NCBI GenBank assembly: GCA_028571685.1
Contig: CM053146.1
Coordinates: forward strand, 25,455,431-25,519,430
From: Heterohyrax brucei
Taxonomy: Eukaryota > Chordata > Mammalia > Hyracoidea > Procaviidae
Length of the DNA stretch: 64,000 nt
Direction: 5' to 3'
A program made the translations under genes and the position numbers. The notes under the pieces are model-generated. The model was given only the letters and a program-made list of their open reading frames with translations. It did not search any database and was not told the origin of the DNA. Shown one piece after another: positions 22,715 to 35,370 of this stretch; the stretch's first letter is position 1; every line of letters begins with the position of its first letter.

Positions 22715-22910
22715 ACTTCGCTGTGTGACTCTGGCTGTTAGGCAAATTCCCAACCACAATGTTCTTAACTACAAAGTGGAGATTATGCAAATGTGATCAG
22801 TTTGCTTTCCATTTATTAGTTCTGTGGATTTGTGCAAGTTGTTTAAATTCCTTTAACTTCATTTTTGTTAGATACAAAATAGAGAAAATAATACATAACT
22901 CACAGGTCTT
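22715..22910 (+). mobile_element. Two adjacent MIR SINE fragments
   Basis: Two MIR-like cores in the same orientation. The first (about 22720-22800) has gctgtgtgactctggctgtt...aaagtggagattatg. The second (about 22825-22910) has gatttgtgcaagttgtttaa...atagagaaaataatacataa. MIRs are ancient tRNA-derived SINEs, and the divergence here fits. Confidence 0.55.
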
Positions 22911-23078
22911 TTTTAGTCTTCTTAATTGAAATTAGAAGTAATTTAAACAAAGTTTTTATTATCAAATAAGTTATATTTCTCTTTTATTTGTGTAATAAAA
23001 TGTAATGACTGATAATGGGTTATTTATATTGATATGAGAGTGACTGATGGGAAGATTTCAGACCTCTAGAATTATCAA

Positions 23079-23234
23079 GGAGACTTTGGTATCATAGTGG
23101 TTAAGTGCCACATCTGCTAACCAAAAGACTGGCAGTTCAAATCCACCAGACATTCCTTGGAAACGCCATGGAACAGTCCCTATAGGGTTGCTATGAGTCA
23201 AAACTGACTCAGTGGCTGTGGGTTGTGGTTTGGG
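23079..23234 (+). mobile_element. AfroSINE
   Basis: Plus-strand copy: ggtatcatagtggttaagtg, ggcagttcaaatccaccaga, ccttggaaacgccatgga, gggttgctatgagtcaaaac, ending gtggttt. Similar atcaag sequence flanks both sides. Confidence 0.9.
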
Positions 23235-23301
23235 AAATGATCAAGTGGGGAAAAATATTTAGTAGTTAGGAGTCTTCAATTATTTCTTAATTCAGTCAAC
23301 G

Positions 23302-23475
23302 TCATTGTTGTTATTTACACCTGAGTCTCCTCCAACTCATGATGACCCCATATACAACAACAAAGCATTGACTGATCTGGAGCCATATTCATAAATGCTG
23401 ATGTATTCATGTCCATTGTTGTGTATTGCCTTAGGAACTAGAGGCTTATCTTCCAGCACTGTATCAAGAAATACC
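23302..23475 (-). mobile_element. Short RTE derivative (5' UTR joined to 3' tail)
   Basis: Read on the minus strand it starts with cagtgctggaagataagcct, which resembles the RTE 5' UTR piece at about 10835. It then jumps to the RTE 3' end: gacatgaatac, then gctttgttgttgtatatggg, then gtcatcatgagttgga and ataacaacaatg. The ORF is absent. The copy at 53293-53670 has the same order and join. Confidence 0.55.
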
Positions 23476-23855
23476 TGTTGTGATCAATATGCTTTTATTT
23501 GACTTTCACTCTGATTTCTAACAAGACAGATATTTCTTCATATCACCTGACAGAACCCACTGGGAGGAATGGGATCAAAGTTTCAAGAAGGTCTGTACAA
23601 AGGATGCTACCTTAAGTTTCCAGTGGTAACTCTATGTAGCCCCATCTCCATCTACCAGAACCCAATTCTATTCAAATTGTATCTATATTGTCAGGGATTT
23701 TGTCCTTGTGTGTCTTAGTCTGAAGACATTGCTGGAACCTGGATTACTTCTCTGGTATCTCGAACATCATAGTAAATACAAGTCACTGTAGTACTACAAG
23801 CTAACAGATGGGTAGTGATCACTCAACACAGACCTGATATTTTAATTTTGTTTTC
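23476..23855. other. Unassigned sequence
   Basis: No coding pattern or recognised repeat. Confidence 0.4.
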
Positions 23856-23865
23856 AAATAATATG

Positions 23866-24303
23866 CTATCATGGACTATGCTGCGATAAACGTTCTTGTG
23901 CATGTGTCCGTTGGTGTGAAAGGCCTTGATTCTGTAGGATATAACCCAAGTAGTGGAATTACTGGGTCAAATGGTATATCTATATCCATTTTTTTAAGGG
24001 AGCATCAGATTGCTTTCCAAAGAGGCTGGACTTGTTGATGCAGAGTGACCACGTATTGGATGCACTTTATCGTTCTATGCATCTATAAGATATCATCCTG
24101 CTGACCTCTGGCTGGAGGAAGGAGAGTGGGTTGAGAGGAAGGGAAAGGAGACTGTTGGGAGGATGAGGCATGTATGGATCAGAGAGGAATAGTGTGCTGT
24201 CACCGGGCAGAGAGAGTAGTGGGAGCTGCATATAGGTGGGTATGTAAATTTATACGAGAATGTACATTTTCACTCAGTCATAATAAAAGAAAAATTAAAA
24301 AAA
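23866..24303 (+). mobile_element. Short L1 with 5' inversion (twin priming)
   Basis: The left 165 bp (23866-24030) is antisense ORF2 C-terminus: ctatcatggactatgctgcg, ccttgattctgtaggatata, ttgctttccaaagaggctgg. From about 24031 to the A-rich tail at 24303 the sequence is sense 3' UTR of the same subfamily: gtattggatgcactttatcg, gctgacctctggctggagga, gtgctgtcaccgggcagaga. Both parts match the innermost L1 of the nest closely. Possible short duplication aaataatatg / aaatatgg at the edges. Confidence 0.85.
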
Positions 24304-24684
24304 TATGGATACAATTTAAAAGTAATGGGATTCTGGTAAATGGAGACGAGGCTACATGGAGTTACCAATTGAAACATAAGATGACATCCTTTGTATAATC
24401 CTCCTTGAGACTTTCATCCTATCCCTCTCAGAGAAGTCTGTCAGGTATATGCAGAAACAGTTGTGGATAGAAGTCAAAGTGGAAGCTCTGTTCATGGCCT
24501 TAACTTCCAGGCTCAAATGTCCTTTAGGAAAACAGTCACACAAACACAAATCAGTGATATATATTATTCACAACACCTAACAACAGCATAAGTGCTGTAA
24601 TACATTTTTAATTAATGAGTTTGCTAACTCTTAGTTAACTATTCATTATTGAACAGAAAATTTTATGTACTGTTATTAAATGTG
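24304..24684. other. Unassigned sequence
   Basis: No gene or recognised repeat. It ends with gttattaa, which also follows the SINE downstream. Confidence 0.4.
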
Positions 24685-24846
24685 GGGCCCCTAAAGGCAC
24701 AGTGGTAAAATGCATAGGCCAATAACTGAAAAATCATCAGTTTGAATCCACCAGGTGCTCCTTGAAAACTCTATGGGAAAGTTCTACTCTGTCCTATAAG
24801 GTCACCATAAGCCAGAATTGACTTTAAAATGATGGGTTTGCTGTGG
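24685..24846 (+). mobile_element. AfroSINE, diverged
   Basis: Plus-strand copy: aaaggcacagtggtaaaatg, gtttgaatccaccaggtgct, ccttgaaaactctatgggaa, aggtcaccataagccagaat. Flanked by gttattaa at 24672-24679 and 24846-24853, a likely TSD. Confidence 0.85.
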
Positions 24847-25210
24847 TTATTAACTTGTTAATAAAGCAGTGTTTCAGAGAACAAGCTCTAGATTAATATA
24901 AACCTGCATTCTGCAGTAATAAAAGTATTATTAATAGTTGTATCTATTGCTACCATTGCTGTCACAGTGGTCGATATTGTCTTTCATTCTGGTAGTTCAC
25001 TCTTGTTTATATGTTTACTATTTTAACTAAGTGCTTTGTTTGGATACTACTTTTTTTTTAGCAAGATATAACATAAAAGATATCTATTTAAGATTGTAAA
25101 CCCCGTCCTCCATGCTGAAGTTCCACATAGTTTTCTTCTGCTTGATTCTAATGGACAATAGAAAAATAATGTACTATGTATTCTGTATGTTTTGTCTTCG
25201 TAGTTTGTCC

Positions 25211-25332
25211 CATTCAGTTAGAAAGCAAGCCCCTTCCCAGAGATTTTTGTCTGACTTATTAAATGCTGCAAGTTCTCAACACACAGAACAGTGCTGGGCA
25301 GATAACAGACACACAGTAAATAATTGAAAGAG
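25211..25332 (+). mobile_element. L2 3' end fragment
   Basis: Ends with acagaacagtgctgggcaga, then acagacacacagtaaataat and tgaa, like the L2 3' terminus (gcctagcacagtgcctggca...aataaatgcttgttgaat). Old and short. Confidence 0.55.
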
Positions 25333-26149
25333 CTTATTTATTTGATCTTTAGTATGCTTTCCCCAAAGAATTACTTTTATGACAAAGTGAGATGGTTCAT
25401 GAAAACATGCATTGTTTATAATTAATTGCTGTTATCTTTCCTACATGCAAATTTGTAATATTTGTAAAAAATTAATTCAAAATATGCATTACTTATTTTT
25501 GTTGTCTTATCAAAGAAAGCTGATTAACCTCTTCCCAAATATAAGCAGAGGAGAATGTAAGTTGGAAGAAGAGCCAGATGATGAACTTTAGAGAACTTCT
25601 AGACCGAGTCTTTACAGTGATTATTATTTTTATTTTTTTGGTTTGAAAGATCTACCTGGATTCCACTGAATATTGACAATAAATTTTAGAGTCTAAGAAG
25701 AGAACTCCTCATGGACCCCAAGGGAAAGAGAAGAAAATTATTTTGACCAGGAAAACAAACCTAGTTTTAGTACTATAAGATAGAGATTTCCCAGGATAAG
25801 TTTGGAAGACAAGGTGAGCACCATAATGGAGTGTTTGAGGTAGGTAGTTTAGGAGAACTTTCTTTCAACTACAAGAGGCTGAAAACTTACCTGTATTCAG
25901 AGTTTGAAGAAACTCCATAAATGTGGGTAGCAGCTGAAGAGAATGATAAAAACTGCCTGCATCACTCAAAGAGTCTGACTGAAAGCATTTTTTCTTTTTT
26001 TTTCCTTCTTTTCTCCCAGTGCTGAACTAACAAAACACATTTCAGCACAGATTATGCCAGTGAACTTTGATGTCTTGAGTGTGTAATCTCAGAACAGCAA
26101 TGGAAATTTCTAATAAAGAAGGTAATTATGAGAGGGAAATTATCATCTT
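25333..26149. other. Unassigned sequence
   Basis: About 800 bp of AT-rich sequence without a recognised repeat or coding pattern. Confidence 0.4.
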
Positions 26150-29100
26150 AATTGCAGATATACAATAGCCAAAAGAGAAAACTTGAATACACAGAGAATC
26201 ATACCATACTTCTGTAGCAGAATAATGGCAGAAAATTTCCTTGATATTATGAAAGATGAGAAAATATCTATCCAAGATGTTCATTGAATTCAACACAAGG
26301 TAGATCCCCAAAGAAAGACACCAAGACATATTATCATAAAACTTACCAAAGCTAAACATAAGGAGAAGCTTTTAAAGGTAGCTAGGCTTAAACAATAAAG
26401 AATGTACAAAGGAGAGTCATCGACAATGAGCTCCGATATCTCAGCAGAAGTCATGTTGGCAAGAAGTCAATGGGAGAGCAAATACAAAGCCTTGAAGGGG
26501 GGAGGAAAAGAAAAAAACCACCAACCAAGAATTGTATATCCTGAAAATTGTCTCTCAGATATGATGGTGAAATTATGACATTCCTAGATAAATAGAAGTT
26601 TGGAGAATTTGGTAGAAACTAACCCAGGTTACAAGAAACACGGAAGGATATTCTTCAGTTAGGAAAATCAGTAACATCAGATATATTTTTAAGATTACAA
26701 GGCACAACACAGCATCCAGATAGCAACATAGATGGTGGATTCACAAAAATTAATCAAAGCCAAAGCAATAAACATTTGGAAACAAACATCTGTGTATCTA
26801 AATGATGACAGCATTATACCAAAAGAGAGACAAATTAATGTGTTCATAGACCATTCCAGTGGAGAGGAAGCCAAGCCAGTACAAAGAAACTAAAGACTTG
26901 TTTAAACTTAGAACATTAGGAATAAATATAAAAGTAACCACAAAGGAAGTTAACAATCCTACACATTGAAACAAGAAACAAAATAAAGAAGTCTTAGCAG
27001 ATACAAAAACTAACAACAATGAAAAGGTGAAAAGAAAATACATAAAGAGAAATGACTCAGCACAGAAACTTAAGTGGAACACAGAAACTGTCAGCAAATT
27101 ACCAAAAAAGTGTCAAAATGACAGCATTCAATTCATACAAATGAATAATTGCACTGAATATAAACAGCTTAAATGCACCACTAAAGAGATAAAAAGTAGT
27201 AGAATGAATAATAATAATATAAAAAATCACGTTCTATCTATATGATCCTTATAAGAGATACACCTTAAAGACACAAACTGAAACTTTAAGGATGCAAAAA
27301 TATATGCTAAGCTAACAACATTCAAAAAAGTGCAAAACTGGCTGTATTAATTTCAGATAAAATAGACTTCAGGGTAAAAGCCACCACAGTGTACGTGGAA
27401 GGCCAGTACGTATAGCTTAAAGGATCAATACATAAGTAGGACATAGCTATATTAAGTATTCACAGGTCCAATGACAGAGCTTCTAAATATGTCAAACAAA
27501 CTCTAAAATTGTTGAAAAGCAAGATTAGCCAGTTCCACAATAACAGTAGAAGACTTCAACACACCACTTTTGATGATGGGCAGAACATCCAGAAAGAGGC
27601 TCAAGAAAGACACAGATGATTTAAATGCCACAATCAACCAACTCAACCTCATGGACATACACGAAACATTCCACCCAACAGCAGACAAGCACCTGTGTTT
27701 TTTTTTTTTCCAGTGCACACAGAGCATGCTCCAGGATAGACCACATACTAGACCATAAAGCAAGTAACAAATCTAAAGCATTGAAATATTGCAGAGCTTG
27801 TTCTCAGACCGTAAAGACATAAAAGCCAAAATCAATACCAGAAAAACCAAAGGTAAAAAAATATAACAAATGGAAACAGAGTAACACCTTGCACAAAAAC
27901 TTCTGAGTTATAGAAGAAATCAAGGATGGAATAAAGGAATTCATAGAATCAAATGAGAATGAAGGCACATCCTACCAGAACCTATGGGACATAGCAAAAG
28001 CAGTGCTGAGAGGTGAATTTATCTCAATAAATACACATATCCAAAATGATGAGAAGGCCCAAATTAAAGAATTAACCATACAACTCGAAGAAGTAGAGAG
28101 TAGCAAAAGAACCCTTGAAGCACCAGAAGAAAACAGATAATAAAAATTAGAACAAAACTAAATGAATTACAGGCTGGAAAAACGATTGAAAGAGTTAGCA
28201 CCACCAAAAGATAGTATTTTGAAAAAAATCAACAAAATAGATAAACCACTGGCCAAAAATGACAAAAGGAAAACAAGAGAGGAAGCAAATAACTCAAATA
28301 AAAAATGAAATGGGGAATATCACAACTGACCCAACTGAATTTAAAAAAAGAAAAAATTACAACAGAATACTATGAAAAGATGGAGCATCATAACTTTGAA
28401 AACCTAGAGGAAATGAACAAATTTCTGAAAACACATTGACTACCAAAGCTAACATAAACAGAAGTTGAACAACTTAATATACCCATTACAAAAGAAGAGA
28501 TTGAAAATGTAGTTTAAAAACTCCCAACCAAGAAAAGTCCTGATCCAGAGAGCTTCCCTGGAGTAGTCTACCAAACTTTTAGAAAATAGTTAACATCACT
28601 ATTACTAAAGGTATTTCACAGCATAGCAAATGGGAGAATATTCCCAACTTTGTTCTGCGAAGCAAGCATAACTCTGATAATAAACCTGAGTGAAGATAGC
28701 ACACAGAAAAAGGATAATTACAGACCAATATCTCTCATGAACTTAGATGCAAGAATTCTCAACAGATTTGTAACTAATATAATTCAGAAACATATAAAAA
28801 AAAATCATTGTGATCCAATGGGATTCATACCAAGGACACAAGGATAGTTCAATGTTAGAAAAAGTCTTATAAATTAAAAAACAAAAGATACAGAAAAGGC
28901 ATTTGACAGAGTTCAACACCCATTCATGTTAAAAACTCTCAAAAACATGAATAGAAGGGAGCTTCTTTAACATATAAAGGGCATCCATGCAAAGCCAACT
29001 GCCAACATCATCCTAAATGTAGAGAAAAATGAAAGCATTTTCTTTGAGAACAGGAGCCAGACAAGGATGCCCATTGTTACCACTTTTATTCAAGATTGTG

Positions 29101-31888
29101 ACTGAGGTTCTAGCCAGAACAATCAGACAAAATAAAAAAATAAATGGCATCCACACTGGTAAGGAAGAAGTCAGAGTATCTCTATTTGTAGACGATATGA
29201 TTTTAAACACAGATCATCCTAAGGAATCTACAAACAAATTACAGAAACTAATAGAAGAATGCAGCAAAGTATCAGTATATAAAATAAACATATCAGTTAG
29301 ATTCCTTCACACTAGCAAAGAGATCACCAAAGAGGAAATCACCAAATAAATACCATTCGCAATTACTCCCAAGAATATAAAATACTTAGGAATAAATCCA
29401 AGGAGAGATGTAAAAAACCTATACAAAAATAAAAATTTGGTATGAGGCCAAACTAGATCTACATAAGTGGAGAAACCATATCTTGCTCATGGATAAGAAG
29501 ACTTAACACTGTGAAAATATTTATTCTTCCCAAACCAATCTATAGATACATTGCAATCTCAATTCAAATTCCAAAGTCATTTTTTTAATGAGATAGAGAA
29601 ACAAATCACCCACTTTGTATGGAAAGAGAAGAAGGCCTAGATAAGTAAAGCATTACTGAAGAAAAAGAACAAAATGGGACACCTCACACTATCTGACTTT
29701 AGAACCATTACACTGCAACAGTAGTCAAAACAGCTTGGTAATGGTACAAAAACAGATACACAGAGCAATGGAACATAACAGAGAATCCACATGTAATATC
29801 TATCTACCTATGAGCAGCTGATACCTGAGAAGAGCCTAAAGTCTGTGAACTAGGAAAACAAAACAAAACAAAACAAACATTCTCTTCAACAACTGATATT
29901 GACAAAACTGGACATTCATCTGCAAAAAAAAGAAAGAAAGAAACAAGACCAGTATCTCAACCATGAACAAAAACTAACTGAAAACGGATCAAAAATCCAA
30001 ATACAAATTCTAATGTAATAAAGGACATAGAAGAAAAAATAGGTTCAACATTGGGAGCCCTAATACATGGGATGAACAGATGGCAAAATATAAACAATCC
30101 ATAAATACCAGAAGAGAAAAACAGATAGATGATTAATGAAAGACTTCACCAAAAGAATGAAAGACTACTTACAGACTGAGAAAAACATTTTGGCAACTAT
30201 GTTTCTGATCACTGTCTAATCTTCATAATTTACAAGATACTGCAAAATATCCACAAGACAAGTAAAAACATGGACAAAGAATTTGAACAAATACTTCACC
30301 AATGAAGACATCCAAGCAGCTAACAGATACATGAAGAAATGCTCACAATCATTAACCATTAGAGACATCAGAATTAGACTACAATGAGATACCATCTCAC
30401 CCCAACAAGATTGGTATTAATCAAAAAAATGTAAGGCAGCAAGTGTTGGAGAGACTGAAACTCTTCTACACTGCTGGTGGCAATGTAAAATGTTACAACT
30501 ATTTTGGAAATTGATTTGGCACTTTTGTTAAAAAACTAGAAATAGAAATACCATATGATCCAGCAATCACACTGCTTAAAACACATCTCAGAGAAACAAG
30601 GACTGTGACACAAACAGATACATATACACCAATGCTTATTGCTGCACTTTCCACGGTAGCAAAAAATACGAAATCCACCTAGGTGCCCATCAACAGATAA
30701 ATGTGTAACCTAACTATGGTGAATTCACACAATGAAATATTGCACAACGATAAAGAACAATGATGATCTTCGGAAACATCTGATTAGACAGAGTCATCTG
30801 GAAGACATTATACTGAGTGAAATTAGTGAGTTGCAAAAGGACCAATATTGGATTCAACCACTATTCTGAGAACTCAACAAAAGGTTTAAGCACAGAAGAA
30901 AATAATCTTTGACAGTCACCAGGGATGGGAGGGCAGGACATGGATATTTATAAATTAGATAGTAGATAGGAATTGGATTAAGTAAACAAAGAGGCAGCAT
31001 GCAGTAGAAGGGAGATCAACACTGCTGGACTATACCAACAGGTAAGAAGTTTCCTAGATGCAACCCAACATTTTGAATGTCAGAATAGGAGGGGTGCGGG
31101 GCTGGGGATCATGCTTTCAGTGGATGTCTAGGTCAGTTGGCATAACTTATTTTTTAAGTAAATGTTCTGAATTCCCATTTTAGTGAGTGGCATCTGGGGT
31201 TTTAAAAACTAGCAAGTTGCCATCTAAAGAGCATCAGTTGCTCCCAGTCTACCTGTAGCATATCAGAATGAAGAACATCAAAGACATGAGGAAAATATGA
31301 GCCCAGGTAACATAAGGAGCCATATGATCCAGAGACTACATAAACATGAGACTAGAAGACCTGAAGAAATAGTTGGTGCCCAGCTACCACCAATGACTAC
31401 CCTGACAGGGAATACAACATAGAGTCACTGATGTAGGGGAACAATAATGGGGGTGGGGATGGGGACTGGTCTAGAATTCCATTGAAAGATCAGACTTGCT
31501 GGTAGAACATCCTGGATAGTACCCTGAGAACATGGCCCCTGGACTATCCGTTAGCTCAAAGCTAAAACCAGTACTAAAGACAACTCTGCAGGCAAAAATT
31601 GGACTGGATTGTGAGACATGGAGTGATACTAGTTTGTGTGTGCTTCTTGGCTTAGATACATTCATGAGGCTTTTGGAGCAGCTCCTCTATAGAAATGAGA
31701 TGAAAGAGTAGAAAGGAGAAGTCAAACTTTGGTTGAATGAATATCAGAAGTACAGGGTAGAAAACAGGAGTGTGTTGCAGGGTGGGGAGAGCATCTAGAG
31801 TTCAAAGAGGTGTGTTTATGAGGTTTTATATGGTAAATTTATTTGGATTGTAAACTTTCACTTAATCACAATAAAATACTAAAAACAT
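26150..31888 (+). mobile_element. L1 LINE, 5'-truncated in ORF1, about 5.7 kb
   Basis: Plus-strand L1. It holds ORF1 C-terminal half (26150-26660), inter-ORF and ORF2 endonuclease (about 27100-27830), linker (27900-28340), reverse transcriptase (28350-29600), C-terminal region (29600-30850) and 3' UTR (30850-31888), ending aatcacaataaaatactaaa. Marks include IFHPTADKH-like and AGCSRIDHILDHKAS in the endonuclease and LFVDDMI in the polymerase. All frames carry many stops. The 3' UTR end type differs from the innermost L1 (45428) and resembles that at 48683. Confidence 0.9.
29029..29349 (+). pseudogene. L1 ORF2 reverse-transcriptase fragment
   Basis: 106-codon open stretch: SLRTGARQGCPLLPLLFKIV, EVLARTIRQNKKINGIHTGK, VSLFVDDMI and SKVSVYKINIS. 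The catalytic pair reads VDD where L1 normally has ADD, so both Asp residues are kept. It is open only locally and isolated by stops on both sides. Confidence 0.8.
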
Positions 31889-31957
31889 AAGTTACTGTAT
31901 CTGTCGTAATTTGTTTTTAACAACTGCGGGAATGTAATACAATCACATTACTTCTTT

Positions 31958-32165
31958 AAGTAAACAAAAAAACAAAATCAGCTGAGGTCTAGCTGATTCT
32001 GACTCACAGCAACCCCATGTGTGTGAGAGTAGAATTGTGCTCTACTGTGTTTTCAATGACTGATCTTTTGGAAGTAGATGAATTAGATCACTAGGCCTTT
32101 CTTCCAAGACACCTCTGTGGGGATATGAACTACCAACGTCTTGGTACAACTCAGAGACTCCTTGA
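31958..32165 (-). mobile_element. AfroSINE-type SINE
   Basis: Minus-strand copy: aaacaaaatcagctgaggtc, gattctgactcacagcaacc, atgaattagatcactaggcc, acacctctgtggggatatga. Same variant as the split copy at 762-1412. Confidence 0.8.
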
Positions 32166-32320
32166 AGTACATTATAGACATTCTTTTAACTGATGGGAAG
32201 CTGGCACATAAAGAGGAATACAATTGAAAGCGGGATTCATCTAGTAGGAGAAGTGACACCACTCAGATTGGTGTCACCAATGCAATAGCTTACGGTGCAC
32301 CCCTATGCTAATTACTGCAA

Positions 32321-32793
32321 TGTTGTTGTTAGGTGTGGTCAAGTCGGTTCTGACTCATAGCAACCCTGTGCACAACAATGAAGCACTACCCGGTCTTGCG
32401 TCATGTCCACAATCGTTTTTATGCTTAAACCCATTGTTGCAGCCACTGTGTCAATCCATCTCGTTGAGTCTTCCTCTTTTCCACTGGCCCTCTACTCTAC
32501 CAAGCATGAAGTCCTTCTCCAGGGACTGATCCTTCCTGACAGTGTGTCCAAAGTGTGTATGATGAAGTCTTGCCATCTTTGCTTCCAAGGAGCACTCTGG
32601 TTGTACTTCTTCCAGAACACATTTTTTTTTTTGTTTTGATGATTCATGGTACATTCAGCATTCTTCTCCAACATCACAATTCTCCTATCTTCCTTGTTCA
32701 TTATCCAGCTTTTCCATGCATATGATACAACTGAAAATATCATGGCTTCAGTTAGGTGCACTTCAGTCTTCAAGGTGACATCTTTACTTTTCA
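32321..32793 (-). mobile_element. RTE LINE, 5'-truncated, with TSD
   Basis: Minus-strand RTE1-type 3' end: tgttgttgttaggtgtggtc to the reverse of the ...DVTLKTEVHLTEAMIFSVVSYAWKSW coding stretch. The duplication aattactgcaa lies at 32310-32320 and 32794-32804, so the 473-bp copy is an original truncated insertion. It is less diverged than 3115-3799. Confidence 0.9.
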
Positions 32794-33039
32794 AATTACT
32801 GCAACATTGTAGCTAAAAAAGCGGAAAATCAGACAAAATCTACAACTATAAAAACACTGACAGCAACAGAAACAACAGCTTGTTCCTGTAGTTATGTGCA
32901 CGCAAAACTGCATGATCAGAAGTGTCATTGTAATTTGGCAATAATGACAGCTCTGACTGTCCCACATCAGAAGATTCAAAAAGGAAGTTAGCATAAAGTT
33001 TAGTCTTATAGATATATTAATAAATGTAAGTTAGGCTTA

Positions 33040-33218
33040 GAAACCCTGGTGGTATAGTGGTTAAGTGCTACATCTACTAACCAAGAGGTGGGCAGTTCAA
33101 ATCTACCAGATGCTCCTTGGAAACTGCAAAGCGGTTCTATTCTGCCCTATAGGGTTGCTATGAGTTGGAATCAACTCAAAGGCACTGGGTTTGGGTTTTT
33201 TTTTTTTTTTTTTTTTTG
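33040..33218 (+). mobile_element. AfroSINE with TSD
   Basis: Plus-strand full-length copy: aaaccctggtggtatagtgg, cagttcaaatctaccagatg, ccttggaaactgcaaagcgg, gggttgctatgagttggaat, then a long T-run (33196-33217). TSD of 14 bp with two mismatches: gtaagttaggctta (33026-33039) and gtaacttgggctta (33219-33232). Confidence 0.95.
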
Positions 33219-33232
33219 GTAACTTGGGCTTA

Positions 33233-34598
33233 CTATAGAAATATTTTTATAAAAAGTAATAAAATTCTGCTGAAACACTACTCCAAAATTTTATAGACAG
33301 TCATTTTGGTGTCATCATTTCCAACAGTGTCACATGGTGTGGTCTGCACCCTACTACTGAGTAAAAGGCAATCATGTAAAGATCTCCATTTTATATGTAT
33401 GTAGATGTCTTTCACCACTGTCTTTTAGGCCATAGAACTGACTTTTATTCAATGCTATTGAATGAAAGATGACAGGCTTATTGAGTAACAAGACCAAACA
33501 GAAAGTCTTGGGGCTCAAAGCAATGATTGGTTAAATGCTTTGAGTTTCAATCTTGGTAAATGTTGAACAAATACTTCTTTAAAGGATAATAAAATAATCA
33601 ATAAATGAAAAAGCTGTAGGCCAATGATTATGCACCAATTTATATTTCATCAGTTTTACTAAAATACAGTTGTTATTTTAAAGGGGAAGATGATATCCCA
33701 CTGTTTTAATTTTAATTTATCTGATTATTATTTAAGTTGGAAGCATTTTTCAAATTATTGTTAGATATTGTATATACTTTTTGTGAACTATTCTTTGACT
33801 ACTGAGAAAAATTAAGGTCTGTATTTTATTTCACTTTTACAAGCTCTTATGGGGTATAGCCATTAGTCTTGTGTGTGGTATAACTTTCTGAAAATATGAT
33901 TTTCCAGTTTGTTGATTACTTTTTGAATGTATTTATATTACCTTTGAATTACAGAATTATTTTGTAAGCTAACTTATTATGTTTTCACTTTAGTGATTTC
34001 TACCATTATTTTTAAGTTGTAATCCACCTGGAATTTCATTTATGCTATTATGTGAAAGACAATGTGTTGTGATGGATCACTTTTGTGTGGTCTTTCTTGC
34101 CATGGTCTTGTAACTCCCAACTGAGTGCTTGGGTGGGACTGTGCAGATAGGATACTTGTGGCCCACCAAGAGAATCTGTCACTTTTGCCATCCCACTGGG
34201 ATTGAAATGAGCCATGCCAGAGGTAGGAAAGACCACATCCCACTACCACAAAGGAAGAAAAGCTAAGAACAGAGAGAGTATATCTGGGACCCACGATCAC
34301 AATCTAAGTCCTGGAACCAGGAGACCAAGAGAGAGATCAAACTGTAATCTTGAAGAAGCGAGACTTGCTTTGCTGGTTACATTAGCAATTGTTAAATAAA
34401 TCTCTCCTTCTCTGATAACTGATTATGATATGTCACTTGAAGTATCTCATTACCTTTGATACATTCTAGATTTGAGATTTTTGTCCCCCCAGGTACCTAT
34501 ATAGTTCATGGCCTTGTTTTCCTTTTGGGGGTCATCTTTCTGCCATACTTAAAATTGTTAACAGCTTTAAAGCATGCTGTGGTATTTTTACAGGTCTT
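33233..34598. other. Mostly unassigned, possible ancient L1 and LTR-like piece
   Basis: No coding pattern. About 33660-34057 weakly resembles antisense ORF2 of an old L1 (gatccacctggaattt-like end). The stretch 34058-34440 (ending aataaatctctccttctctg) has an LTR-like layout, but I cannot place it in a family. Confidence 0.35.
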
Positions 34599-34610
34599 AC
34601 TGAACCCTTT

Positions 34611-34778
34611 AGAAACCCTGATGATGTAGTGGTTAAATGCTACAACTGCTAACAAAAAGGTTGGCAGTTCAAATCCAACAGGCACTCTTTGGAAACTCTA
34701 TGGGGCAGTTCTACTTTGACCTATAGAGTTACTATGAATTGGAGTTGAATTGAGACAGTGGGTTTGTTTATTTGTTTG
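34611..34778 (+). mobile_element. AfroSINE with TSD
   Basis: Plus-strand copy: agaaaccctgatgatgtagt, cagttcaaatccaacaggca, ctatggggcagttctacttt, ending gtttgtttatttgttt. Flanking actgaaccctttag (from 34599) and actgaacctttg (from 34779) form the TSD. Confidence 0.95.
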
Positions 34779-34789
34779 ACTGAACCTTT

Positions 34790-35330
34790 GATCTCTTTCA
34801 AACTCACTTTGCTTTAAAATAATAGTTTAGCTGTTCAACTGTTCTAACCTGTCTAACCTATTGAATATTCCATAGAAACATCATTTTTTTAAATGAATTT
34901 TGACTGATTTTAATTTGAAAGTTCAAATGAACTTCTGAGGATCTATCATAATTACATTATTATTATTCTCAAGGATCATGGCATGACTGCTTATTCAAGT
35001 TTCTTCATTTGGTTCTTGTTATATATCCATAATTAAGATGATATTTTTTACTCACAATTATCTTCAAATGAGAAACTTTTATTGTTGCTGTTTAGATGTG
35101 TGTAGCTAATTGTTTCTTCCAGAAAAAAACCCTATTCTTTTGTTTTTTAAATTATTTTGCATACTATAATTTGTCTCTGCTATTTTGTGCTTTTCCTGAA
35201 ATGTTTGTTGTTGCTATACAACCCTAATATTATGTGTCCCTGATATCTCTTTCTCAAGTAGACCTGAAGTTCTCCTGTTACATGTCACAAACCAAAGCAA
35301 AAGCAGGTTTTCCATAACAGCAATTCTCCT
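34790..35330. other. Unassigned sequence
   Basis: AT-rich sequence with no recognised repeat or gene. It is followed by a purine-rich run at 35339-35370 just before the retrocopy. Confidence 0.4.
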
Positions 35331-35370
35331 GCTGATCTAGAGAGAAGGAAAAAGAAAAAGAAGAAAGGTG

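Noticed and set aside
33040-33120. tRNA gene suggested by A-box and B-box-like motifs
   Set aside because: The motifs belong to the tRNA-derived head of AfroSINEs. No cloverleaf with acceptor stem can be closed, and the same head recurs in every SINE copy here.
34058-34440. Possible solo LTR ending aataaatctctccttctctg
   Set aside because: The layout is suggestive, but I could not match it to a family or see a convincing duplication at its edges, so it is mentioned only inside an unassigned interval.
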